Below, piece after piece: positions 12,145 through 24,100 of a stretch of DNA of 64,000 bases (positions are counted from its first letter, which is position 1; the number at the start of each line of letters is the position of its first letter). Under the pieces are notes generated by a model that made no database searches, was not told where the DNA came from, and worked only from the letters and a program-made list of their open reading frames with translations. The position numbers were made by a program, and so were the translations under genes. This DNA comes from Nicotiana tabacum (Eukaryota > Streptophyta > Magnoliopsida > Solanales > Solanaceae), in contig NC_134085.1 of assembly GCF_000715075.1 (NCBI RefSeq), positions 150,998,178-151,062,177 of the forward strand. The letters run 5' to 3'.

Positions 12145-12211
12145 AAGTCACTCGGCCTCAATATCAATGTAATCAACCAGGCTCTCGGCCTCAATATCAA
12201 TATAACACTGC
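12145..12211. repeat. 33-bp tandem repeat in D 3' LTR (two copies)
   Basis: CTCGGCCTCAATATCAAT occurs twice with a 33-bp period. The corresponding part of D's 5' LTR (19050-19190) has about four copies. Confidence 0.7.
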
Positions 12212-13164
12212 TGCGGCGCGCAGCCCGATCCATGCTCAGTCCAGAAATCATCATAAGCCCCTTGGGCATTTGTAAAACAGTAGTTCTCAGCCCGAAATAT
12301 CATTTAAAAATATCATTTAAGTTTTCAAATCTTAGAAAGATGGCTGAGTTTGCAAAACAGTATTTAAAACCTTGGACTGAGATCAAATGATATGCATGTA
12401 TGCGAAAACAGTGATGTCAATCCCTGAAGGATTTAAATAATTGGCAAGAAGCCCAAATGTAACAATTAAATCCAAGTAAGGATGATTCTCAATTTAGTTC
12501 AAGTAGAAAATACGGTAAAAACATCTCTCGGGACGGACTAAGTCGCAATCCCCAACGGTACTCTACCCCACGCCCATTATCCGGCGTGCAAGTCACCTCA
12601 ATATAGCGTTACGATGTGAAATTCCGGGGTTTCAAACCCTCAGGACATCATTTACATCAATTACTCACCTCAAACTGGCCAAAACTCTAGCTAGCTATGC
12701 CCTTGCCTCTCAAATTGGCCTCCACGCGCGTCGATTCTATCCAAAATCAGAACGAGTAGGTCACAATATGCTAAGGGAACATAGCCCAAGCGAAAACATT
12801 CAAAAAATATCAAAAATCTCGAAATTAGCAAAACCCGAGCCCCGGGCCCACATCTCAGAATCGGGTAAAATTTACATTTTCAGAATCTTCATACCCTCAC
12901 GAGTCTAACCATACCAAAATTATCCAATTCCGATACCATTTGGTCCTTCAAATCATCATTTTACATTTTTGAAAGGTTCCACAATTTTCTTCCCAAATTC
13001 CATCTCAAATCACGTATTAAATGATGAATTCAGTGATAGATTCATGTACTCTAACCAAATCTGAGTTAGAATCACTTACCCCGACCAATTTATTGGAAAA
13101 CCTTCGAAAAATCGCCAAAATCCGAGCTCTCTAGGTCAAAATATCAAATAAAACCCAAAACCTC

Positions 13165-13174
13165 GTATTTATAG
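13165..13174 (-). promoter_or_regulatory. TATA box in D 3' LTR
   Basis: The minus strand reads CTATAAATAC. The same site is conserved at 20119-20128 in the 5' LTR. It lies about 980 bp from the LTR's 5' edge. Confidence 0.5.
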
Positions 13175-14152
13175 GGTACCCCTCAGATTCCAACACCGCT
13201 GACCGCACAAAAATGATCGCGGTCCGCACAAAAACGACCGCGGTCGTGCAGGTCTTGCTCTGCAGGGATAGACTTTTGTATTTTGGCCATAACTTTCTCT
13301 ACAGATGTCCAAATTACGTTATCTTTACCCTTCTGGAAACTAGACACAAAGAGCTACACCTTTCGTTTTTGAATCACCTCAAAATTCCTTGTGGATCAAA
13401 AGATATAAGCTTCCAAAGTAGGACCAGCAACCTGCAGTCTTCGGTGACCGCGGCCGCGGCCACTTTGACGCGGTCAACGCTAGGCCAGCGCTAAGTTCCG
13501 GGGTGTCCGTACTCGCTCAAAACTCACCCAAACACGCCCGAGGTCCCCGGGACCTCAACCAAAAGCACCAACGCATCCTAAACATTATTCAACCTTGTTC
13601 CAATCATCAAAACACATCGACTAACACCAAAAATCATCAAATCACATAGAATTCAAGCCTATGAATCTCAAGAACTTCCAAATTCCATTTTTGATAAAAA
13701 ACCCAACCAAACCACGTCCGAATGACCTGAAATTTTGCACACATATCCCAAATCACTTAACGGAGCTACAACAACTCTCGGAATTGCATTCCGACCCTCG
13801 GATCAAAATCTCACCTATCAACTGGAATTCGCCAAAATACTAACTTCGCCAATTCAAGCCTAATTCTACACCGTACCTCCAAAACCACTTCCGATCACTC
13901 TCCTAAGTCAAAAATCATCTCTCGAAGCTAACCGAACCATTGGAACTTACATACGAACCCTCTAACACATAAGTCAACATCTGGTTGACTTTTCCAACTT
14001 AAGCCTTCTTAAAAGAGACTAAGTGTCTCATTTCTTATCAAAACCAATCCGATTTAACTCTAACACACCGAATACCGATAACGAAACATGAAGAAGCATA
14101 AAATGGGGGAAATAGGGCGGTAACTCATGTGACGACGAGTCGGGTCGTCACA

Positions 14153-17100
14153 TTCTCCCCAACTTAAACGAACGCTCGTCCTCGAGCGTACCCAGAGTTG
14201 TCCTAGAAGCCAACCGAAAGCTGAATGACCTTATCGAGCATAAACCTGTAGGTAATCCCACACTACCCTATCTCGTATAGGTCTGATAACATAACATAGC
14301 TGAAATTTCACAATCCATCTAGTCCATAAACCATAGAACCACACCGCACCTTCCGAAATCATACACAAGATTAGAACTTCACATCCATACTCAGAATAAG
14401 CCCGAACCAACTGTAATAACCCATACCTGCAACATCAGGTGCAATTATATGATATACCACATAACTCAGACACTCAGAACGATAATTTCTATTCACAGTA
14501 GCTGCACATAATAATCGAATATCGATAGTAAACCTCTTAACAACTAAAGCCTCATTACAACACTTTCACATACTGCCAATGATAAAGGAAACACGCAATA
14601 AATCATAACCATTTCCTATGTCAACCATTCATGAAGTCATTTCTCTCCTAGTAATTACCATAGCAAATTTTGAACGAACCTAAATATTTACCTATCACAC
14701 ATACTGATATCGAATCCATTTGCATTCATTAATGATTTCAACGATCTCTTTTGACCAAACACACTATTCAGGTGACATGACACATTAATACATGCCTAAG
14801 CCACAACTTGCATAATACGTGCACTGATAAGAAATAGTTCGAACATACTCAATTCATGAAAATGACTCAACTGAGAGAGTTGTACCTCAAACTCACCAGT
14901 ACTGCCACAACACAAGGCTGAGACCCTGTCTCACATCATAGAAACAGGACACACAAATTTGACCCACAATGTCATGTTTCCACATAGCTTTGCTGCAACG
15001 CGCGTTCCTATCCAAATACTACTCCACAGGAAACACCTCAAGTCACTATGCTTGAAATCGACAATCATGCTCAATTGATGTCTGGAGCCAAAGCAAATCA
15101 TTACACCCATGGTGAAACAAATAACACACACCACGCAAACTTGATAGAACATAACTGGTACATTATTCACCGAGCAACACCCAATTACTCATCCCGCTTG
15201 ACTTCCACTACTACAACTCCTATCGAATCCAGACGATCCGGTGCCCGACACCAAATTAATACCAAAATCAACAACCTCGCCCGGCGACATGCCTAGCCAT
15301 ATGAAACTCATCTGAAAAGTCCCCCAACACCGGAACTGAATTAATGATAGCAACCTTTGCACTGACATCCATCACGAATGCCCAATTAAGAAAACAATCC
15401 TTCCCAATCGTCCGCTGGTCCTTTGAAATATAAACCACTCTACTAGAGTATAATCCAATGCACTTCATCACTCAACCTGTGGCATTTTCGGTATTGCTCG
15501 TAGCACAATAGTTTAGAATCACTCAACAGTGAGACAACCAGTCTGAATTCCGACATCACATCCAAAATCTAACATACCAGCAAACAAAGATCCACTCGAG
15601 CCTCCAAATCCCGATTGCCGCTAAACGGTGCTGAATACACACGATCCACCACCACAACCTAGCATGTACATGAGAACTCCCAGTCTCCAACTCCATATTA
15701 CATACATATCATCATACCTGATTCCAGTTTCCACCGTGCGAATACATGCACATTTTTTATACCCAATCATTCCACGACAGATACTCAAAATTTTCCTGTG
15801 CCACCAAGCAAACCTGAATACCACCAGTGGACCCACCAAGAACATGCCGCAATACTACCGAAATATCATCAGTTTAATCACATTACCTTTTTCTGTGACA
15901 TATACTCTCATCAAATCACTTCCAATTAACAATACCATTTCCTTAATCATCTGAAGATCATTCACCCTAATCATCTGAAGCTCATTTCTCTAATCACCTA
16001 AATCTGCCTGTACCGCTTAAGAATGTTATGAATTTCCATTCAGAACTGAACTGTAACCTTACACACGCAAATTTCAACCCTTCACAACATATCGCATATA
16101 CCATACCATACTAAGGTAACATGAGGACTTCACCTCCTTTCCGAACCATGAACGTTTACGTACTCAACTAATCAAGAACTTCCATTGATCCCATCTAGAA
16201 GAAAAATCATCACACATCCCATGCTCTGCATGACATACATAGGTCTTGTTCAAATTCTTACAATACCGATATGACAGATAGGATCTGTATAAATTCATAA
16301 CACCGCCGAATCAACAATTCATTGGGTCTATACTTCTGGCAAGAACTATCACCTCATTCTGAACCAAACAATGGTCTTAACCCCTTAATTTACTTCATAT
16401 ACTTAGATTGTACTGATCTCGTATCACCCATTACGAACTGCTCAGGCAATAAGCCACCCAGACATAATCAAAAGCCGCATATGATGCCCCAATATGCCAA
16501 CAGGCTACCAATTCGAACGCGGTACAAAAAAAAGAAAATGAACTCTAGAAGGAATTACCAATCCCACGCACTAATACGGACTTTCCTTAGAAAACAGGAA
16601 GCAAGGCATACAAAATAGCATATAGAAAACTATACTCAACATCACACTGTTGCAAACTTCATACTTGGTTTACATCTTTAATCAATCAAGTGATCACATG
16701 CCACACTTATAGAATCTTCCCGTGGGACACACTCCCACAAGACACACTCCCACAACCTACCACAACAATATCTGGAGCGTACATCCAAACCACCGGTCGC
16801 ACTAACGCTAAAGAGCGATCAAGAATTGTTAACCAGGACGCAAAACCCCTTTTACAAAACACCGATCTTAGGTGACGCTGAAGACAATACCAACTTACCG
16901 TAAACATCGAAACTTATCTCCTGCTCATCCGAGCTCATGACATCTTGTCAAAAATTTTCCTTCACTCGTGCCATTCTCGGCCCAATTTCCACAACCAGAA
17001 CTGATTCACCAGCATGCATCAAATCGGAACTAACATAGTACATAACCGCATAATCCGCTAACCAATAGCAAGCTCCCCAACTTGGCTCGAAGCCATAGAT

Positions 17101-18062
17101 CACAACATACTATACTCATAACGCATATACTCCATTGTTGCCTCAATACCATAGTGAGATTAAACTCGACCCTTCATAAGCTTGTGGAAACACAAGTCAT
17201 TTAGAATTTTTAACTCTTCTGCAAATCTCGCATTCACTCACACTGCAGTTAATCCCACTCTCTAGGCGATCCAATTTAGATTTCAACACATTTTATTCAC
17301 TTGCAATTGAGGTTTTCTAATAGATAACATAAGGATAACACAACTTTAGAACACCCCGCAGGAGATGACCCACCTGCTTTGCCCCCAACTAACATTTTTG
17401 CATACCTTCCACCGCCATAAGCATTACGTAGTCACTTGATCCTCCTGAGTCTGTACTTATACCATAACATGAAATTTACTTCACTCCCAACTAGGAGACA
17501 TGAAAAGATTCTTCACACACCTATAACTCGGGCCTATACCTCGAATCAAGATGGAATTCAAGCATCTAATAGTTCTTCTATCTTCCATCAGACCCTTCTT
17601 GTCGTTTCCAAATCATATGAATACATCTCGCAGTACTAACATACTCATCACATAGTTACTCAACCGTCACTTCCACTAATAGGGACAATACCGAACATAT
17701 AAGTTCAAAACACTTGCTCACACAATCAGCACCTCGGTGCTCCCGCCATAGGCAAAGATCCACCCTCAAGTCCTCCAGACTGGCCCACCATAAACTCACA
17801 AAGATAACACCTCGCCCCTCGATCGGGGAATCACAAGCCATCGAGGCACATCTGATACTGAGCGCTCATGCGCGCGTACGAATGCGTGGAAGGAATTTCA
17901 AAAGTTTCTTTTCAAGATGAATCAAGGACGCACGATAAGAATTCAAGAATGTGAAGTTTTACTAAAGGTTCTGCAGCCTCTCGAGGATAAATACAGACGT
18001 CTCCGTACCAATCCGCAAGACTCTACTAAACCGGCTCATAACTCGCTAGACCAATTAACCTA
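14153..18062 (-). other. Element D interior, almost noncoding
   Basis: The 3.9-kb interior lies between the PPT (14153-14164) and the PBS (18063-18075). No gag, RT, RNase H or integrase frame survives; only a worn protease/RT linker is recognisable (15221-15570). Other small open frames on both strands look like chance. The minus-strand text just inside the PBS (about 17850-18000, including GCGCGCATGAGCGCTCAGTATCAG) resembles the leader and gag start of Tekay-type elements. The element is therefore a decayed, internally reduced derivative that would need proteins in trans. Confidence 0.75.
15221..15570 (-). pseudogene. Element D protease/RT linker remnant
   Basis: Minus-strand fragments in shifting frames read SALDYT, NWAFVMDVSAK, NSVPVLGDFSDEF and GMSPGEVVDFGINLVSGT. 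They line up with the Tekay/Del chromovirus stretch after the protease and before RT, whose conserved sense is AFVRDVS, SVPVVRDFPDVF and GMPPDRDIDFGIDL. At least two frameshifts and several stops are present. No RT motif follows to the left. Confidence 0.7.
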
Positions 18063-18075
18063 GGCTCTGATACCA
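18063..18075 (-). other. Element D primer binding site
   Basis: The minus strand reads TGGTATCAGAGCC, complementary to the 3' end of initiator tRNA-Met, the usual primer for Tekay/Del and many other plant LTR elements. It lies three bases from the LTR edge at 18079. Confidence 0.92.
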
Positions 18076-18671
18076 ACTTATCACGACCCAATTCCCGAAC
18101 CTGGTCGTGATGGCGCCTCTCATGAAGACAAAGCCAACCATTCAACCCAATTCATCCTTTTAAGATAATTAATTAACACAATTATAGTATAAACATTGTT
18201 TAATAATATCCAATAGCGGAAAGTATAGATAAAATACGAAAAATCCAACCCAACTCAGCCCTAACCGGGGTGTCACAAATCATGAGCTACTACAGAGTTT
18301 ACTAAAAATTCTACAAAGTATGGAATTAGGAACAAAGTCTGAAGATATCATAAATGACAGAAGATAAGGGAGAAAACAGGTCTGCGAACGCCATGCAGCT
18401 ACCTCGATAACTCCGATGAAAACTGAACAGCAGAAAAACTCGCTCTATGCTTCAAGAATACCTGTACCTGCACACATGGTGCAGGGAGTAATGTGAGTAC
18501 TCCGACCAAGTGAGTAATAAATATAAATAATGACTGAAGGTAAGAAAACACGTTAAGGCACACAACATTCTATACAGAAGCAGTGAAATCATTTAAAATA
18601 ACAATTCAGTGAAACATCATGTGAAATTTCTTTTAAACCGGTAAAACATGTAATTTTGCAGTAAAATGACG

Positions 18672-18812
18672 AGTAGAAATCTGCCCCTCGGGCTCAATAT
18701 CAAAACAACAAGTAGAAATCTGCCCCTCGGGCTCAATATCAAAATAATAACTAGAAATTTTCCCCTCGGGCTCAGTATCTCGGAACAGTATCAGCCCCTC
18801 AGGCTCAGAACA
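18672..18812. repeat. 39-bp tandem repeat in D 5' LTR
   Basis: Counterpart of 11696-11835, with three units plus a degenerate fourth. The two arrays agree in copy number, so the expansion predates insertion of D. Confidence 0.85.
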
Positions 18813-19049
18813 GTACAAAGCAATCAATCAATGAAATAAGAGCATATAATTATTATGGCAGATAATACAAATAAAGAATAAATGCATGAGTTCAATGCAA
18901 TGCATATGACGGTACCCTCTAGTACCCACTGCGGCGTGCAGCCCGAGCCATCCATATTTATTTATCGTCGATGGCACTCATTGGGGGTGTGTACAGACTC
19001 CGAAGGGGCTCCTACAACCCAAGCGCAATAACAAGCCATCTTGTGGCAT

Positions 19050-19190
19050 CAAATCTAGGCCCTCGGCCTCATATCATTCTCAGTATAATCACCCAAGCTC
19101 TCGACCTCAATATCAATGTAATCAACCAGACTCTCGGCCTCAATATCAATGTAATCAACCAGGCTCTCAGCCTCAATATCAATATAACAC
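19050..19190. repeat. 33-bp tandem repeat in D 5' LTR (about four copies)
   Basis: Units share CTCAATATCAATGTAATCAACCAG (split here by variation). The 3' LTR has two units, so copy number changed in one LTR after insertion. Confidence 0.75.
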
Positions 19191-21166
19191 TACTGCGACG
19201 CGCAGCCCGATCCATGCTCAGTCCAAAAATCATCATAAGCCCCTTGGGCATTTGTAAAACAGTAGTTCTTAGCCCGAAATATCATTTAAAAATATCATTT
19301 AAGTTTTCAAATCTTAGAAAGATGGTTGAGTTTGCAAAACAGTATTTAAAACCTTGGACTGAGATCAAATGATATGCATGTATGCGAAAATGGTGATGTC
19401 AATCCCTGAAGGATTTAACTAATTAGCAAGAAGCCCAAATGTAACAATTAAATCCAAGTAAGGATGATTCTCAATTTAGTTCAAGTAGAAAATACGGTAA
19501 AATCCCCAACGGTGCTCTACCCCACGCCCGTTATCCGGCGTGCAAGTCACCTCAATATAGCGTTACGATGTGAAATTTCGGGGTTTCAAACCCTCATGAC
19601 ATCATTTACATCTATTACTCACCTCAAACTAGCCAAAACTCTAGCTCGCTATACCCTTGCCTCTCAAATTGGCCTCCACGCGCATCGAATCTATCCAAAA
19701 TCAGAACGAATAGGTCACAATATGCTAAGGGAACAAAGCCCAAGCGAAAACATTCAAAAAATATCAAAAATCTCGAAATTAGCAAAACCCGAGCCCCGGT
19801 CCCACGTCTCGAAATTGGGTAAAATTTACATTTTCAGAATCCTCATACCCTCACGAGTCTAACCATACCAAAATTATCCAATTCCGATACCATTTGGTCC
19901 TTCAAATCATCATTTTACATTTTTGAAAGGTTCCACAATTTTCTTCCCAAATTCTATCTCAAATCACGAATTAAATGATGAATTCAGTGATAGATTCATG
20001 TACTCTAACCAAATCTTAGTTAGAATCACTTACCCCGACCAATTTCTTGGAAAACCTTCAAAAAATCGCCAAAATCCGAGCTCTCTAGGTCAAAATATCA
20101 AATAAAACCCAAAACCTAGTATTTATAGGGTACCCCTCAGATTCCGACACCGCTGACCGCAAAAAAATGACCGCGGTCCGCGCAAAACCAGCGGGGTCCA
20201 TGCAAAAACGACCGCGGCCGCGCAGGTCTTGCTCTGCAGGGATAGGCTTTAGTATTTTGGCCATAACTTTCGTTACAGATGTCCAAATTGCGATATCTTT
20301 ACTGTTTTGGAAACTAGACACAAAGATCTACAACTTTCGTGTTTGAATCACCTCAAAATTCATTGTGGATCAAAAGATATAAGCTTCCGAAGTAGGACCA
20401 GCAACCTGCAGTCTTCAGTGACCGCGGCCGCGGCCACTTTGACGAGGTCAGCGCTAGGCCAGCGCGCCCAGCGCGAAAAGGAGCGCGGTCCGCGCCACAA
20501 CTGCTGCCCCCTCCATTTTCTAAGTTCCGGGGTGTCCGTACTCGCTCAAAACTCACCCGAAACACGCCCGAGGCCCCCGGGACCTCAACCAAAAGCACCA
20601 ACGCATCCTAAACATTATTCAACCTCGTTCCAATAATCAAAAGACATCGACTAACACCAAAAATCATCAAATCACATCGAATTCATGCCTATGAATCTCA
20701 AGAACTTCCAAATTTCATTTTTGATCAAAAACCCAACCAAACCATGTTCGAGTGACTTGAAATTTTGCACACATATCCCAAATCACTTAACGGAGCTATA
20801 ACAACTCTCGGAATTCCATTCCGACCCTCAGATCAAAATCTCACCTATCAACTGGAATTCGCCAAAACACTAACTTCGCCAATTCAAGCCTAATTCTACA
20901 CCGTACCTCCAAAACCACTTACGGTCACTCTCCTAATTCACAAATCACCTCCCGAAGCTAACCAAACCATCGGAACTCACATCCAAACCCTCTAACACAT
21001 AAGTCAACATCTAGTTGACTTTTCCAACTTAAGCCTTCTTAAAAGAGACTAAGTGTCTCATTTCTTATGAAAACCAATCCGATTTACCTCCAACACTCCG
21101 AATACCGATAATGAAACACGAAGAAGCATAAAATGGGGGAAACGGGGCGGTAACTCACGTGACGAC

Positions 21167-24100
21167 TGTCACACCTCCTTTTTCACTACACCCGTAAGGG
21201 CGTAAAGGAGTTTTTCTCATTTAAAGGACAATCGGAACGAGATTTAATTATTAATTATTCAGAGTCGCCACTTGGGAGATTAATGGTGTCCCAAGTCTTC
21301 GGTTGAACCCCGAACTGAGGAAAAATATGACTCTGTTACAGTCTGCGAACCAGAAATCCGAGTAAGGAATTCTGTTAACTCGGGAGAAGGGGTTAGGCAT
21401 TCCCGAGTTTCGTGGTTCTAGCACGGTCGCTTAACTATTGTATTTAATTTTATTTGATCTTAATACATGCTAGCTTATGTGCCTTTTATAATTATTTTTT
21501 AAAAGAATTGCAACGTCGTGAAAATGCGTTTCGAACCGCGCCGCAATCAATGCGCCCGTGGTTGTCAACACACTTCAACTTCGTTGAGATTGGGATTTGG
21601 GCCGCACCAATACGCACCCGAATTTAAGAAAGTGATTTAATTAAATCGTGCCTAAAGATTCTAACGTATTATTATTTTTGGGGAAGGCGGTGGAATTTAC
21701 TAAACAACCTTTCCAAACTTAATTAATTAAATAATTCTACTAGTATCTACTTAATTTGTCTCTAAGAATCCTGATTAGTTAAGGCCAATACTTTTCAAAT
21801 CCGAGTTCAAATATCCAGGAAAAAGTGCAGAGAAAATTGGTCTTGAGCCCATAAGGCCCAAATCATATAATTGCACATGCTGCAAGCTCAAACTCCTACA
21901 GCTCCAAGCATTGGGCCTAACGCAAGCCAAAATTTTAAACCCAATGATAGGCATCTGTAAAGCCCAGGGATTGAGCCCTTGGGGCACCCTTTGGTTTAAC
22001 TAATTGTTTCAGGATTTTAATGCACCTAGGCCCAATTCAAGTCACTACTTGACCAAGACAGACCTGGGCTGCCTATTAATACACCCAGGCCCAAATGAAA
22101 ACTGGCACAGTACGAAGCTATTGAATATGCAATTCAGATTAAAACCAAAATTGAAACCAATCACGCGTATTGAACTCAAAATCAGTTGTAACTTTGCAAA
22201 TTTAACTTTAACAAACTGCTAAACTTAAACAAACTGAAAGCTACAGCTACATAAACATGGAATGCAACAGTCTGAATAGTCTGGAAATGGTTTGAATTAA
22301 CAATCTCTAATACGATTCAATCCAAACGAATCAGATATATATAATCACTTATCAGTCAACTAATTACAACTATATACATCCAACGAGCACAGATTGACCA
22401 AGGTGATTGCATTGCATCCCACATTGTGATTACATCAAGGTGATTTTGAAAGTGTACCTGGAAATTGGAATGTAAATAGAGAAGGGGAGGTTAGCAGCAG
22501 TAACAACTCAGCAGCAGCTCAGAAACTAGAGTAATAACCCAGTCACAGTCAGTGAAGGAGTAATACAGTCCACCCAAGTTCAACAATTCAGAAGAAATGA
22601 GTTGAAATGCAGAGCAAACCCCATGAATCAACCCAAAACACACTCAGGAATACCAACCATTAAAAATCCTAGATAAATGATTCCAAATTTGACTTGTTTG
22701 AATTTAGAAACCACTCGAAATTAAACCAGGAAAAGTGTTGTAATTCAGCTAATAGAATTTCAGATCTGGAGACTGAAGAATATGTTTAGTGAAATGTTTA
22801 GGCTGAAAATTCAATCCCCTTCCTCAAGGCACTTCATGCCCTTTTATATAGGTGATCCAAGAGGGTTAATCAGATTTTTGGTTTTCTTTTTAGTCCCTCC
22901 CCTATTTTCAGTTTAGTCCCTCATTTCTTGACTTGTTTCCCAAGCTAATATCCTAAGCTGGCTGAAATCTACACTAAAATACCCTTCTAGAAGGCCCTAG
23001 GATGCTCTTCTACCCCTAAAAAACCTATACTACCCTTACCCCTATTTTGAAATTACTATTCCCAAAGAAACTGCCCTTTTCCATGCCTAAACTACCCCTG
23101 AAAGCTTCTCCAAGTTACTGATTCTACCTATATTCTCAACAGCTATAACCAATCCCCTGAATTAATTCAAAACTAACTAGGACTGATTAATTAGAAGTCA
23201 GAAATTAACCAATTGAACTAACCAATCCCAATTATTCAATCACCCAAACTCAAACAACTTAAAAAAAAACAGGATCAGTCAATATTAATGGAAAAAAAAT
23301 GGTACTGAATCCAAACTAATTAATTATGCCGATTCTACAATTAAAATTGTGATTAACTAATAAACGACACATGCCTCAAACTAAATTAAAAATGCGAAGA
23401 TGCTTTACTGATCAAGGAGCAAGGAACAAAGAAGATTTAAACTATACTAATACACACAAAAACGAAATCGTAAAATTAACAGAACACCTTAATGAAATCA
23501 AAACTTATAACTAAAACTGTAACTATTCAATTAAAAAGAAACAAGAAAGCTCACTGAAGCACGAGAAACTCCGGCCGATTGTTATCATCCGAATCTTTCC
23601 AGATTTTTGACACATAACATCCCTAACCATGTGTTTTTTCACAAAAGAACACATGGTTAAGGATTTTATGGTCTAAAATCACAAAGATTTTGGGTTAGGG
23701 TTTTGGCCAGAAATTCTTAGATATGAAATTCGAGCCGCTTCGCCGAGATTCGAAGGAAGATGGCCATGGATTTGGGTAGAGGGAAGTGTGAGGATGGTGT
23801 GGTATGATTTTGGGCCGGTTTGGATGAACTTGCGACTTGGCCGGAAACTTCAATCGAAGATTCGACGAGCTCCGGCAATATTCGAGGGAAACCAATGGTA
23901 GGAATGGAAAGAGGAGAGTGGGGAGGACGAGGGGTGTAAATTTGGGGGTGATTAGCGTCCGCGCCACCACCGGCGATCTAGGGTTTTCAGGGCGGCACGG
24001 CTAGGGTTTGTGGGGGTTGAGGAAGACGATGATGAATGGGGTGGGGGGGACCTTCAGACAGTCTTATAGTACACCTACCCCGCCTCTGAGCCGTTGATCT

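Larger units (their letters stand above)
11103..14152 (-). mobile_element. Element D (Tekay/Del-like) 3' LTR
   Basis: This 3,050-bp block is a direct repeat of 18079-21166. On the minus strand it starts TGTGACGACCCGAC and ends GGGTCGTGATA. The right side abuts a PPT (minus strand AGTTGGGGAGAA, 14153-14164), so it is the 3' LTR of a minus-strand element. CAACA (11098-11102) pairs with CAATA (61350-61354) as a TSD with one transition. The two LTRs differ by roughly a dozen substitutions in a 180-bp stretch I aligned by hand (13561 onward against 20581 onward) and by several indels, so D is comparatively old. Confidence 0.9.
18079..21166 (-). mobile_element. Element D 5' LTR, main part
   Basis: This is the direct repeat of 11103-14152. 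It is cut at 21166 by element E; its last 16 bp are at 61334-61349, which gives a total of about 3,104 bp. It is longer than the 3' LTR mainly because of a GC-rich segment near 20473-20522 that is missing there (compare 13490-13500) and because of extra 33-bp repeats. The TATA box is at 20119-20128. Confidence 0.9.

Noticed and set aside
14153..18062. Small open frames in D's interior as novel genes
   Set aside because: They are scattered on both strands, 60-110 codons long and without starts in a good context. The only recognisable protein text is a frameshifted pol remnant.
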